A stretch of DNA of 64,000 nucleotides from Liolophura sinensis (Eukaryota; Mollusca; Polyplacophora; Chitonida; Chitonidae): contig NC_088295.1 in assembly GCF_032854445.1 (NCBI RefSeq), positions 48,101,385 through 48,165,384 on the forward strand. Reading direction: 5' to 3'. Under the pieces are notes generated by a model. The model did no database searches. It had not been told where the DNA came from and saw only the letters and a list, made by a program, of their open reading frames with translations. A program made the position numbers and the translations under genes. Below are positions 38,000 through 50,370 of this stretch, piece by piece. The number at the start of each line of letters is the position of its first letter. The stretch's first letter is position 1.

Positions 38000-38640
38000 A
38001 GAGGCAAGAACAATTGCAGCAATTGAAATGCCCCGAATATTGATGTGCGGGCGGAACGATAAAATGCTGAAAGTATTTATTTATTGATATACTTATTTAT
38101 TTATTTTTTGCTTTTTTATTTATCTATCTAGTTATTTATAAATTTATTTATCTGATTAGTGCTTAATGTCAAGCTCAGTTCCATTCCTTCCTTTGCGAGG
38201 ACGGTTTGTGGGCAAACTGTAGTACTCGTGTATTGCCAGAGGACAATGGTCTCTTCAGCTTGGACTTTCCACCATTTCGGGGGAAGAAAAGAATTCCATT
38301 CACTTAAAAAGTGCAGAGGTCAGAAATGGGAGTAAACGGTTTATACAGATGCAGGTTATAGATGTTTAAATATGTGTGCTTAAATTTAGCTGCTATCACA
38401 CTGTCGTCACTTCCATGGGTTTTCTCTCTATGCTGTACTGTAGTCTTAAGTCTGTTATATACAGAGTAGACTTTGATCATTTTGCACTGTACATTTTGCA
38501 AAGAACGCTGTTAGTCTGTTACCTTTGGTTTAAACTAAATTCATGGCGATATTTCTTTAGACGTTTATTACATGATTATTTGGCTGACTGAGATCGAGCG
38601 TCTTTGCTTCTTGACCATGAGGATTTTACAGTGAGACAGC
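38000..38640. other. Intergenic with TTTA-rich tract
   Basis: 38075-38155 is a degenerate TTTATTTATT tract that could be a decayed SINE tail. No gene was recognised. Confidence 0.45.
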
Positions 38641-38651
38641 GCAATAACTAT

Positions 38652-38792
38652 GAATCCAGCAACCTGCGGATGGTCGTGGGTTTCCCCCGGGCTGCCCGGT
38701 TTCCACCCACCATAATGCTGACCGCCGTCGTATAAGTGAAATATTCTTGAGTACGGCGTAAAACACCAGTCAAATAAATAAATAAATAAGTG
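38652..38792 (+). mobile_element. SINE-A copy, 5'-truncated
   Basis: From CCAGCAACCTGCGGATGGTC through TTTCCACCCACCATAATGCT to TACGGCGTAAAACACCAGTC and an (AAAT)n tail. Very close to the consensus, so relatively young. Confidence 0.92.
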
Positions 38793-38799
38793 AATCCAT

Positions 38800-40575
38800 A
38801 TTGAATTCGTTGGGATGACACATTGCAACTTATTTGAATGATTTGAATATATTTATTTAACTGGTTGTTGTTTAACACTATACTCAAGATTTTTTTTACA
38901 TATTCACCATTTTTATAGTCAACAAAAATATATTTTTATATTGTTTTCTCACAGTATTAAATAACGTGTTAGCTCAACATTTAGGGTAAGTATTCATTAT
39001 CAATTGTGGCTTCAATTTCAACTTCAACTGGGCCACTTGACTTGACGAAAACAAATCAATCAGTGTAGAAATAACGAATTTTAGGGTGGGTGGGGGTGAG
39101 GAGGGGTATGTTGCATGAAAGGTCATTTTAACATAGCATTGTTGGTTTGTGCGTTTATATTTTTGTTGAGTGTATATGTGGCGGAAACCGATGTGCTGGA
39201 GTAAACCTGTGACCTTTGGCATGTTACCGACTGACTTTCCTATGAGTGACGTATACAGATACACATATACGATAACATTTGAAGACAAGTAGTTTTCAAT
39301 GAACGTTAAACTGTCACAGTCTCAACAATGTGGTGGACCGTTTATTTACTACAGGGGACCAGGTTTGAATCGCCCCTCCTATATACAGGTTTATATATAG
39401 GGATATGAAAGAAAGAATTTTCAAAGAAAACTAACGGGTAAAGTCATTATATATACACCCAATGCACCCCACCCCAAGATACACTCCTCACCCTGACCAC
39501 AGCCATGCAGGAAGTCTACCATCCCACATCACCCAGAATCGGATGGTTTCCTTGGCATTTCACTGACGCTCTATACTGACATACTGACATACAATAGCTT
39601 TGTGTCCGTCTGTAAAATAAGTCCAAATAAATCGTACCAGCGTGAACACTTTGTGTTAATTTTATTAGAAATCCACACCAGATGCTGAGCCTGTCCATTT
39701 GTTTACTGCTGGAGAGGAAATGTCAAGTGGAGGTCTGCGAATATTTAGACGCTCGACAAGCAAATGGAATTGTTAAAGTAAATGTTATAAGCACAAAAGC
39801 CAGGTTTAATTTACTTAAATGGCTTTGTGTATTTCCATTATTTCTCAGTATGGCATTTATGAATACACAGACAATGGGCAAAATGTCCGAATTATCAAAT
39901 TATTTCTCTTTATACTTTTCCACTGTAACTTTCAGTAGAAGTAGGTGGATTTTTGATTTGCTACATCGACTCCTAAATCTACGGAACCGTAAGTGAGACC
40001 GTGAAAGGGAGAAAATTGTTGTCTTCCATATCTCATTAAAATCCTCTTATTTATAAGCTGTGTACCTGATAATGAGAACTGTTTCTCTAGTTGTTCTCCT
40101 AAAGTAGACTCTGCATCCTAGCATGCAGTCGTCGTTAAGCAGATTAGAATTTACCTGTGTGGGTGAGCATGCCCATTCTAATCTATGATCTTCGTTTAAA
40201 AAGTTTTTTTTCTCTTATGATAGGACACTTCTCACAATATTTAGTTATTACTGAGAGACGCTCGTCTGTGGCTGCCATACTTAGCATGGCAAGCCATCTG
40301 TGACCGATTAATTAAGTCGGAGCCTCGACTTTTAAACTCAGGGTACACAGGTTTTCTTTTTTACTTTCAGTATTCTTTTTCCAAAAAACTTTTTTCCACC
40401 ATGTCATTTTTTGTTACCTTCCAAAAAAATTTATCACCGTGTCATTTTCACGGCACCTTACAAAATCCATGGATCACAGTTATATCTTAATATACTTAAT
40501 GTAATAACGGTGTTGACTTACTGTTACTTAACGCAATACTTTTTTATTGACCTTAGCGGTCAATGGGTGGTGGGA
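38800..40575. other. Intergenic, no gene recognised
   Basis: About 1.8 kb. A box B-like string (CCAGGTTTGAATCGCCCC) near 39359-39376 is isolated. Frames near 39682-39996 have no motif. Confidence 0.4.
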
Positions 40576-40581
40576 CCTGGA

Positions 40582-40771
40582 TTTTATTATTTATTTGATT
40601 GGTTTTTTATGCCGTACACAACAATATTTCACTTATACGACAGCGGCCAGCATTATGGTGGAAGGAAACCTGGCAGAGCCCGGGGGAACCCACGACCATC
40701 CGCAGGTTGATGCCAGACCTTCCTTCGTACGGCCGCAGAGGAAGCCAGCAAGAACTGGACTTATACTCACA
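40582..40771 (-). mobile_element. SINE-A copy abutting the Tc1 element
   Basis: TTTATTATTTATTTGATTGG tail, then CACTTATACGACAGCGGCCA, GGGGGAACCCACGACCATCC and AGGAAGCCAGCAAGAACTGG to ACTTATACTCACA. It ends about 8 bp before the Tc1 left end and does not resume on the other side, so Tc1 sits beside it rather than splitting it. Confidence 0.92.
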
Positions 40772-40780
40772 ATAAATATA

Positions 40781-42282
40781 CTGAACAAAAATATAAACGC
40801 ACCAACTATATATCCACGTCAAACTGACCATTATTTGGAAATGGTCAAACCAGTGATATATTTCTTTAATGGGTCCTTCGTGTTGCACAACACAAGTGGT
40901 CCCATTGCAATTGACCATTCTGCGTGGGTATACTCATATGCTGAAAAAGTCAACCCATGTGACCAATGGGGCGTGACAGTGCAATGGCCAGTGTGCGTGA
41001 GCAACACGCAGACATTCCTTACAGCTTGCTTAGTAAAAGGCCACCCCAAAGTGTGGATTTGTGCCACATGCCGACATGCCACAGATGTCACAAATCATGA
41101 GGGAGCGTGCCATTGGCATGCTTAATGCTGGGTTATCTGTTACTGCTGTGGCAGCCCAACTGAAAGTGCATCATTCCACTATCAGCCGCCTGAGGACTCG
41201 CTTCAAAGAGACTGGTACCACAGTCAACCGCGCACATGCCCGCTGGCCACGTGTGACCACACCCGCACAAGACCAGCACATGCGGCTCCAACACCTGCGT
41301 GATCGGACCCGCCCAGCAACCAGAACTGCTGAAGAGACTTCACAACAGGCGGATTTCAGCCCAGACAGTCAGGAACCGGCTGCGGGAGGCTCATCTCCGG
41401 TCACGTCGACCACACCAGGGCATCGACCTAACGGTAGCCCCACGTCGGACACGACTGGACTGGGCCAATATTCATGTGCGCTGGACACTTGCTCGTTGGA
41501 GGGCTGTGCTCTTTAGTGACGAATCTCGCTTCCAGCTGCACCATGCTGATGGCAGAGTTCGGGTTTGGCGCCGTGCTGGTGAGCGGTATGCTGATGCTAA
41601 TGTCCAGCGACGGGTGGCTTATGGTGGCCGAAGTGTCATGGTGTGGGCAGGCATTTGTCATGGACAGCGCACACGTCTGCATTTCATCGACGGCAACCTT
41701 AATGCACAACGTTACCGAGATGAAATCCTTAGACCTATTGTTGCGCCCTTTGTGGTGCTCCATCATTTGACTTTCCAACATGACAACGCCCGCCCACACA
41801 CTGCCAGGATATGCAGGGACTTCCTTGAGGAGGAGGATATTCCTGTCCTCAACTGGCCGCTGTATTCACCAGACATGTCACCCATTGAACACCCCTGGGA
41901 TGTTCTGGATAGGCGTGTCTGCCACCGGGTTCCAGTTCCCCAGAACATTCGCCAAATGCGAGTGGCACTCCAGGAGGACTGGGACAACATCCCCCAGCCC
42001 ACAATTGACAACTTGGTGATGTCCATGCGTCGCCGGTGTACAGCTCTACGCGAAGCTAATGGTGGTCACACGCGTTACTGACGTCTGTGAACTTGGCCCA
42101 TTGACCCCCATTGTCTTCTTCCTGCCATTACTGCAGGGCTCTTGCTTGAGAATTGATTGCACTGCTCACAAATTAAAGCTGAATTGTTCAGAAATATGTC
42201 CCATTGTTTTGGGATATGTACTATATTTTGTGACATAAAAATAACAGAAAATATTTGTTCGTGCGTTTATATTTTTGTTCAG
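40781..42282 (+). mobile_element. Tc1-like DD34E DNA transposon
   Basis: A 1502-bp element bounded by perfect 22-bp terminal inverted repeats: left CTGAACAAAAATATAAACGC plus AC (40781-40802); right is its exact reverse complement (42261-42282). Both ends are flanked by TA within TATA, as expected for Tc1/mariner insertion. One transposase frame lies inside in plus orientation, with short flanks (about 270 bp left and 180 bp right). The perfect ends and single lesion in the coding region point to recent arrival. Confidence 0.96.
41076..42081 (+). pseudogene. Tc1-like transposase, one frameshift
   Basis: Starts at ATG 41076 in one frame: a helix-turn-helix region (MLNAGLSVTAVAAQLKVHHS), then a second DNA-binding segment. 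Near 41331-41340 the homology moves by one base; the rest (RRISAQTVRNRLREAHLRSR onward) is in the next frame and ends at TGA 42079-42081. The catalytic triad is visible: Asp in LFSDESRF (codon 41518-41520), Asp in QHDNARPHTA and Glu in SPIEHPWD, with exactly 34 residues between the last two. Length is about 334 residues after allowing for one extra base, normal for Tc1. As it stands it cannot make full-length enzyme unless the shift is a sequencing error. Confidence 0.93.
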
Positions 42283-42611
42283 TATATTTTGTTCCCATCT
42301 GGGCCTGTCACATGACTGTGTCCATTTCACCCGGGAAGGACTGACCGGTGCTCCACATTCCACTGCCGTCTCCCTGTCTGCTCGAGCACGTGCAAGTCAT
42401 TGTGTTCGGTTAACAACGATATCCAAGTTAAAAGGTAGCCTGCCAGAATATGTGTTTCTAATAAACACATACGTTTCAGACAGACCAGTCAAACAGGCGT
42501 TTAATCCACTGCACACTTTTGCTATTAACATTTCACCTTAATAAAAAGAAAAACGTTTTTTTTTTCTCGAAACAAATGTAAACCTCGAGCTGCAAACGTG
42601 GTTTCTTTACA

Positions 42612-42835
42612 GGCATAGGGCATATGCATCGAATGTTCTTCTATGATTACGACTTCATGCAGAAACTATTAAGGAGTAATCCTCACAAGACCCGATCTTT
42701 CTCATTCATTAAACGATATATTGATGATCTGCTAGCTTTGACCAATCCATATATAGCAAAGGCTGTGAAAGACATTTACCGACCTTCGCTGGATTTAAAG
42801 AAAACCATAGACTCTATGAACAGATCGCCCAGAAG
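42612..42835 (+). pseudogene. Retroelement reverse transcriptase fragment
   Basis: The frame contains FFYDYDFMQKLLRSNPHKTR, then FSFIKRYIDDLLALTNPY and IYRPSLDLKKTIDS. The YIDD box is the reverse-transcriptase catalytic C motif. Spacing to the DLKKT segment resembles RT proteins of non-LTR or Penelope-type elements common in mollusc and amphioxus genomes. Homology stops near 42835, and the remaining coding part appears deleted before the element's 3' region. Class assignment is from memory and tentative. Confidence 0.8.
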
Positions 42836-42944
42836 CTGTGGCACTCTGCTCATGATTGTTTGTGGTTCCGCTTGGCTTAGGGCTAGAAGCCTTACGTTCA
42901 TCGTGTTGAATTAGATCGCCACGTTGGATATATCGCTCGGTCGC

Positions 42945-43248
42945 ATGGAACATGCCTTGCGTCTTTCTCACATCATTGAAAACTGTTGACTGTTTCTCTT
43001 TGCATGACTCCGTTCTATTTTTGTACTTTATACACTTTCTTTGGTGGTTCGTGTTATACGTCGATTTGGGAATTATAGCCTTGCGTTTATTCACCTAGAA
43101 CGTTCTTATTGGTTGACAGCTGGTAGACCTATACGAATATCTGTTTCGATGCATATATCATATCTTTTCACTGTACAAGTATCCCTACCGCAATTCTGCA
43201 AATGTCCGTATTTTGGCATGGCATGTGTTAAAAATGACCCTTTTGAGG
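42945..43248 (+). mobile_element. 3' untranslated region of the same retroelement
   Basis: Aligns by eye with 57305-57545: shared blocks include CTCTTTGCATGA, TTCTTTGGTGGTT, GGGAATT, TTGACRG and ATACGAATRTCTRTTTCGAWG followed by CATA. Only the two copies' shared parts define the edges. No long terminal repeats are visible. Confidence 0.7.
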
Positions 43249-43259
43249 AAATGGTTTTT

Positions 43260-45015
43260 TAACTAATGAGGATTTACTCCGTTTATTATTTTTGTGGTTT
43301 CATTTACATGTAGGCCTGTATATGTATGGATGATGCAGCCCGTTTATTTCTGGGACTCTGTATTCTGGAGCTCTCGATTAGCAGGCCACCCCCTTTAGAA
43401 TTGCTAAAATACCCGGTCGTCTGAGAAACCACTGACACGTCTTAGTCAAAGCTATGCATCCAATGCCAGTTGTTCAGATCCTATACTTTTTCCACTCTGT
43501 TTAGCTGGTAAGCAAAATCGGCCTCTTAGTAAACAAGTCGCCCATTTGCATTCACTACTTACACAAAATTCCACAGTATTTGCTTCTTTTTTGACTTCAT
43601 GTCGCTTTTTGTGCATGGATCGTGCAGAGCTTCAATCACCCAGTCACAGAGTTCTCACCAATATTATTTAGCCTGGGGGAGAGCTAGCTTGGTTAGCTAG
43701 CAGTCGTACCACAGATGTTCGTTGAACTTATATATCTTAATCGGGACATCGTTTTCGTTGTTTTCGTCACATCATATATATCGAGTGTTCAAATCCAACT
43801 CGCTGATCGCCTCAGTCCCACTTTATAAAGTATTTCAACCCCACATAAACCAATATACCAAATTTTGTTAACCTGATTCTTCAGACACCTAAAAGGGGAA
43901 TCCCCAAGCATACATATATTCTTAACCACAGAACTGCATACTAATTTGGTGTGAAATGCTTACAGATATAGGCCTACTACGAGAGACAAATGATAAAGAG
44001 CCACTCGCCTGTTTGGAAGATATGCCACGGTATAGATAAAAGCGCTGGGCCTTTTCATTATTTCGGTGCATGGTATATGTTCGAAACAAGCTGTATGGCA
44101 ATGCTCCTTTTTATGTGAGAGTCCCGAAATCGGATACACGTCGTGTTTATCGGGAATATGAGAAAAGCCATTCGGACGAAGATATGAGATTGTGCGCATG
44201 TATACAAGAGGCCCTTGATTGTATGTGTCTGAATACTACAGGAACAATAAAGCCGTGCCGCTGGGTCTTCTTTTTTTCTGCAGTATACATTCCCGCTACA
44301 GAAGACCAGCTGTACGTAATGCACACCGCGCCTGGTACAATACCGTAGTCGTGATTATACCCAGGTTTTATCTGCGGCAATGAAAACAAGCCTGTTCCCA
44401 ACAGGATTTAATCTTGTTTACACAGTTGCGTTAGACGCGCATAGAAGAGTCATCGGACGCTGCCAATGAGAGTCATCAGAAAGCGATAGTATAGTTTGGC
44501 GGAGAGATAATCGACGCCTTTCGGGTGCTATTTGGTTTGCATGAGCTCACTTTCTTCCGGAAGAGAGCGATAAATATATTCCGATAAGAAGGACGACATC
44601 TTTTATTGTTCTTGTACATCTTGTACATAAACATACCTATGTTGAATTTGGTCGTATCATGTTTTAGGCCATGACAATAAACAACGGAAATAGTAATTCT
44701 GGATATAATCTTAAATAGATTAATAATAAATAATCATCATATCCATGGTCGAGTCTGTGAGGAACTGAGACATTACTCACAAAACTATGCAAATTTGCAT
44801 TCACCTACACAACCCCATTCACACGGGGTTAAATTAAACAAAAGGCTATTTCATACGACTTGTAGCATTCTCCGTGTGAGAGTAGTATAGTAGGAATGAT
44901 TTTTCATTCGACACGTCGCATCGTGCACAACACCAAGTATTTACCTAAAGATTTTTTTAGAAATAACAAGCGAAATGAATCTCCGATATCATACGAGATT
45001 TGCATGGCATGAGTT
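43260..45015. other. Intergenic, no gene recognised
   Basis: Opposed overlapping frames at 43960-44401 show no family motif. Nothing else was seen. Confidence 0.45.
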
Positions 45016-45019
45016 TACA

Positions 45020-45067
45020 AACTTATGGTCGTTGTAATATGGTTGAAAAAAAAACAGTGCGACATAA
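45020..45067 (+). mobile_element. SINE-B tail, left piece split by SINE-A
   Basis: Corresponds to the SINE-B stretch CGTCGTCATATGACTGAAAA to GAGTACGACGTTAA in diverged form (ATGGTCGTTGTAATATGGTT then GCGACATAA). It resumes after the SINE-A at 45323 as AGTACGACATAAAACCCCAA. Confidence 0.65.
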
Positions 45068-45322
45068 TTTATTTGTTTTATTTATCTGATTTGGTGTTTT
45101 ACGCCGTACTCAAGAATGTTTCACTTATACAACGGCGGCTAGCATTATGGTGGGAGGAAACCGTGCGAAGCCCGGAGAAAACCCACGACTATCGGGTGGT
45201 TGCCTGCAGACCTTCGCACTTACGGCCGGAGAGGAAGCCAGCATGAGCTGGACTTGAACTCACAGCTACCGCGTTGGTGAGAGCTGCGCTAGCGCCCTAA
45301 CCAACTAAGCCACGGAGGCCCA
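45068..45322 (-). mobile_element. SINE-A copy, full length, nested in SINE-B
   Basis: Tail TTTATTTGTTTTATTTATCT; body CGCCGTACTCAAGAATGTTT, GGTGGGAGGAAACCGTGCGA and GAGAGGAAGCCAGCATGAGC; head complement GCGCTAGCGCCCTAACCAAC and AAGCCACGGAGGCCC. Flanks AGTGCGACATAA (45056-45067) and AGTACGACATAA (45323-45334) differ at one position and read as a 12-bp target-site duplication made in a SINE-B tail. Confidence 0.92.
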
Positions 45323-45350
45323 AGTACGACATAAAACCCCAAGCATAATC
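45323..45350 (+). mobile_element. SINE-B tail, right piece
   Basis: AGTACGACATAAAACCCCAA followed by GCATAATCA continues the SINE-B tail interrupted by the SINE-A insertion. Confidence 0.65.
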
Positions 45351-45359
45351 AAATCAGTT

Positions 45360-48300
45360 CTAGTTTAAAAGATTTAAACCCAATAGGGCCTATAAACCAG
45401 TATACCACATTTAAAATCCTGCAGCGAAACCGTTTGTGTTCAAAATCCTACCATTTAAACTTTATATTTCCACACTTGAAGTAGAGAAAAGCTATTAAAT
45501 AATATCAAGAGATAATATATGAACGGAAGACATTCTCAGTTAAGACCTTGTGTATTGTGACGATATGTTTTCAAACATCACTTCCAGAGGATTTAAGCTG
45601 GAACAGTTGGGCTCGTTAAGCTCCATTCGTTAAAACAATTGACACATCACTCAAAACGGAATGAAAGGTTGAAATTCGGAAACTTCAAGGTTCCCATAAC
45701 TCGACCGAGCCAAGAAAAGATACAGAGGGTTTACATGAAGACAAATTACGGCTCATCATAGCCATTTGTGGTGTTGACAGACGCTGTAATTCCAGGACTG
45801 CTGCCATGCGATGATTTCTGCCTTTACAAGTGAAAGACTTTCACGACAAGGCACGTAACTCTGTCAGCGAGTCGCGGCAATAGGGTGTTTTCTTTCAGTC
45901 ACTGTTTTCTCTTTTGCTATGTGTCCATCAGTTTGCCCATTTATCACTACCACGTCAGGTGTAACGGTGTCTAAGCATACAAAGCAGGCAACCCTTGACG
46001 GGTAAGCAATATTGTACATGTAGCACAAATTAATATAAACAACGCGCAGAATAAAATACCGCCTTGCGCAAGGCCGTCGTATTAATGACCAAAACTACCC
46101 GGCCAAGTCTTAGGCGACAATTGTTCTTGCAGCCTTCATTGAGTGCTGAATAAACGCTTATTGTTTTCTTACTCCGGGCGTGTAGATTAGTCTGTAACCT
46201 AAGTGATCTGACAAATCCTCCGTGACTAAGACGCCGCGTGCTTTTGTGATGTTGTGAAAGATTCTTTTTTCAAAGCGCCGTTTTATTCTCATTTGGTCAG
46301 GGAGGCACAGAAATAGTAAATGGTTTGAGTCGCTTCTTTGACGTTTGCACCTGTGTGCTTATTTAATTTTCACTGATATAATGATGCTTAGTTGATTGAT
46401 GTTGGCTGGTGGTTGGTTAAGAGGATTCCGTATTATAACTGGTTTTTTTTTTTCAATAGTTACAAATAATATATGTATTCTTCTTGTACCATATGTTTAT
46501 GACCACCCGTTCATGGCTTCTACAATCTTGTCTTTGTGCACACAGAATTAAGTGTGATCTTCATTATTGTATTATCCCATTAAAGTGTTTGTCTTGGATA
46601 TTTATGACCTTAATATACTCAGTTTTATCATCGCCAGTATCTAAGATGTAGTTAAAGGCAATGGAGGACCTTTTGTCCCTAATACGGTAACCGGACACAG
46701 GTTGGAAGGATAGGTACAGGCAGAAACCAGCGCAGGAACACAAAGATATGTAAAGCAGTAATTATAGGCACGCCCGTCTAAGTAGTCCCGTGTTGAGACG
46801 TTATCTTTCCTTAATTATAGTCTTGACAAGTGTAACGAGAAGGAAATTGGAAGACTGGTCCGTGAAGATGACAGGGTGTACAAAAATCTCCCTGAGAGAG
46901 GTCGTCACGGATCGGTGATCTTTAGAACAGCTCCGCCAAAAGTTACCAAGCTTACATCGTATCATAAGTGTATATGTCATACGACATATCTGATCATGTA
47001 TGCCAGGTTATTTACAATACGCTTCCTGATCTGTAGGCGTTATCGCCTTCATCCTATCTGTCCACCATTTATTGACCATTAAAATGCTCCATCCCCTGTA
47101 GTAGGCCTATCAGGTCTAGCAGCCATGGTAACCATCCTTCCGTCTAATTCATAATCGGAGTGTTACATACTTCTCAAATAATTCAGAAACATAAATTTAC
47201 TTGTACTTCAATACATAGAATTAGAAAATATTAAAGAATTAGGAAGACTGGCAAAGCTTCCACCCGCTATCGACAAATGCTACATTCATAGACCACAATC
47301 ATGGTAAATTGTCCCTTTTTCAGTAAGCAACATATCATGTACGCTGGAATCATCAATTGTTCCTAAGGTCTAACAAATATTTTGCGGCAGTACATGGTGG
47401 ACACTACAGTTCCGCGCTCTGTGTATTATTATCCAAGAAAGACTTTGTTGTGCACGATGAGGTACAGTTGAATGCTCCGGCGAATACAAAACCATCTAAC
47501 TATGGTATTTGTAACCTGTAACAGATGTAACCTGTAACAGTCGAATCTGACACCCGTTCTATCCCAAGCCCATAGTTACACTTTCGAACAGAATCTCATT
47601 TCATCCACTCTTTTGGGTGTTTGGGTGTTTAACGTAAATACAATACAGGTTGTAAAGGGATATACGCTTGTATCGGATATTTGTAACAATTAGTATTAGT
47701 ACACAACAAAATTAGTAGAAACGATGGGAAACTTCAGATCCATATTCCCAGTGAGAAGATTTTGTATAACAAACGTTAACATGAAACTGATGGCGTCGTC
47801 TTTTCATATCGTCCAGGTGTGCCTTTCAGACTCGAGTCTCGTTTTCTTCAGCTTGGACGCCTCAACGAATCTACCGTCTGTCGAAGAAATTAAAACCCGG
47901 GTAATATTTTTCCCGGAGAGCTCTTGTGTTCGGCGTCTGGAGCGTAAAAAACATAGCTCCGAGAAATTGTTTCGTGGACAAAGGATTTTGGACAGCTTCA
48001 TAGCCGGTGATTCTCATACAGATAGACTCTGGTTTCGAAATTTACACTGCCGGCTATCATTAAATGGCGGGAGGCTTTTAAAGGTGGTAGCGCCGTAAAG
48101 CTGGGGCTTATTCTTCTCATATGGTTTATTTCTAATGTATTTATAAAAGGCGTCTATCGTCATACACATAGATGTTTTTATTGTTTATGTTTATGGCACG
48201 TAAGTCTACTTTATAGCTCAATTCAATAGCTTATTCGCCTGCTTTGTGAATGATAGAATTACTACGCTTACTACCATATGTCTTTTTAATACCCCACTTA

Positions 48301-48490
48301 AAAGTTGCGATAAACAACCATCCACTGAATCCAAATAATCATGAAAAGGCACACTCAGTGGGCGAGGAGAATCCCGATTTCATCTGGAAATCCATTTGCC
48401 CGTTACGAATGGGGCCATAGCTTCGAATACTATTCGTGTTGGTTTTAATGCAGTTGTGCTGTGACACCAGATTTTTCCAGCACTTTGCTG
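45360..48490. other. Long intergenic stretch, no gene recognised
   Basis: About 3.1 kb. The 124-codon frame at 47724-48098 is within chance length and has no known domain. No tandem array was found. Confidence 0.45.
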
Positions 48491-48498
48491 GCTGCGAT

Positions 48499-48600
48499 GA
48501 CCCCCCCCCCCCCCACGGGCATTTCTTTCACGTCCCCGGGTTATGTACGGTGACCCCCCCCCCCACGGGCATCTCTTTCACGTCCCCGGGTTATGTACGG
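48499..48600. repeat. Tandem duplication of about 50 bp with poly-C
   Basis: Two head-to-tail units (48499-48551 and 48552-48600) of GA, a C-run, ACGGGCATTTCTTTCACGTC and CCCGGGTTATGTACGG. They differ in C-run length (14 versus 11) and one T/C change. Non-coding. Confidence 0.93.
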
Positions 48601-49019
48601 AATTCAATATTCAATACTCGTAAACTGCCAGTGGTAACAGCCACAACGAATGCTTTGAACACTTATTTGCGGAATACATGGTGGGATACATCTTGAAATA
48701 TATCTTGAAAATTCTGTATTGATTAGAGTTACACTGTTCAGCTTTCACTTTCTCGTAGTAGCTTACATTCTGATAAGGTTCGATTCGATATGGCTGTAGC
48801 ATTGGCGCAGGTAAAGCGAGAAACCGAAATATTGTTTTTTAATAGTAGAGAGAGCTACTAAATCAGGACCATAATTTATGTAGTACGCATAAGCTACAAA
48901 GGGAGATAATGCTCAAAGAAACTGCAATATCAGCTTTTGTTTTAGAGTAGCCTCCCTTATATCACCCAATCTCTTATTTACTTTACCAGCCGGGTAGGGA
49001 CTATTTACTTATTCCCGGG

Positions 49020-49390
49020 TGGACTTGAAAGGGATTACTAACACGACTGTTACTGAGAGCTTCTAAAACATTCTTATTTCAAGATATGAGGTGGTCGAGT
49101 ACGTTCTTATTCGTTGTTCAATCCCAAATCTAGTCATACCTGGGACTCATTTTGCATTGTACTACATATATACCTTGCTTGGCACTCAGTATAAAAAATG
49201 TGGACCAAGCATTCGGCCATGTATCAGTATAGTTGTGACTGGCTGTGGCGTCGAGTCTGGTGTCTTGAGTATGGCGTTCTAGTGAGGAAGCACTATAAGT
49301 ATGTCAACATTGGGTCTGGCCAGCTACAAGAACAAACCGTCGTGATATGACCGAAACAATACTGAAAGCAATCTTGAACCCCAAATCAAA
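49020..49390 (+). mobile_element. SINE-D related repeat, copy 1
   Basis: 49235-49390 contains GAGTATGGCGTTCTAGTGAG, GCACTATAAGTATGTCAACA, ACAATACTGAAAGC and the tail CTTGAACCCCAAATCAAAC, matching 50525-50660. The preceding block 49040-49095 (ACTGAGAGCTTCTAAAACAT) matches 50935-50990. The 3' tail is of the same type as SINE-B. Confidence 0.6.
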
Positions 49391-49973
49391 CAACCATATC
49401 AATGAGTGTGACTAAATGGATAAGAAATAGATGAATAAACACCAGATCTTACTAAAATACGGACTAAGTTTTTCACTAGGTCAACATAACCTGTAGTCCT
49501 AGAATAAATCCACCTAATCAAGGCTTTTTTAGACTTTTTTTATGAACAGCTGACAAACAAAACAAAAAAGGTTTGATTTACTTCAACTATTGCGCGCGTT
49601 TTACACCCAGTCCGTCTTTAGGAAATGGGTAAAACAGAACAGCTTTTCTTCCCTCTGACCTGTTTGTTTTAACCTTTTAACCTTTAAATGAGCTGACGCT
49701 ATGGCAGGATATTCAGATATTCGGACAATCGAGCACACGCCGCTTTAATCGCGAGTACATGTTTTACTCACGTAGACACTGATGTGGAAGTATTGTCTAA
49801 ATACTTCTATAAAAACTAATCCACACTGAAGCTATACAAAGTTCCCTTCAAGGCGATATAAAACTAAAACTACGCTTTGTAGACGTTTGTAAATTAATAA
49901 CGTGTTTAGAGTATTGCATATGCATATTCTGTTCTATAACGTACTCAAATTCGAGTTGTTATTATCAATCCTA

Positions 49974-50038
49974 TACTTCGTCGTCATGTGACTGAAAAAT
50001 TGTTAAGTACGACATTAAACCCCAAGCACTCACTCACA
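49974..50038 (+). mobile_element. SINE-B tail fragment
   Basis: CTTCGTCGTCATGTGACTGA, AAAATTGTTAAGTACGACAT and TAAACCCCAAGCACTCACTC are the last 60 bp of SINE-B. Confidence 0.9.
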
Positions 50039-50370
50039 CAATCATATACCTCACAAATTATCTTTTATTGTTGATCATTTCGATATACATGTACCTTCCC
50101 AGGTTTCTTTTCACCATCTCGTTGCCTGCCGCAGGCGGATATTTAAAATGAATGGATGTGCGAGGCCTCGGTTGTTAAATGTGGCATTCTCAATAGCATG
50201 AAACCGCGATTGACCGTGGTGTTGACCACACAATAATGACCTTGATGGACTGTAATCCTTGGTACTTGATGACCTCCACACAAGAATGCAGCGGTAAGTC
50301 TCGCGAGACTTAGAGTGCCTGTGGATTCAGTAATTAAGCCAGGTCAGAGCTAGACCCAAAGGCCCAATAC

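Noticed and set aside
41428-42026. Open frames on the minus strand and in the third frame inside the Tc1 element
   Set aside because: Shadows of the transposase coding sequence.
47724-48098. 124-codon plus-strand open frame
   Set aside because: No recognised domain and no codon bias; an overlapping minus frame is equally open.
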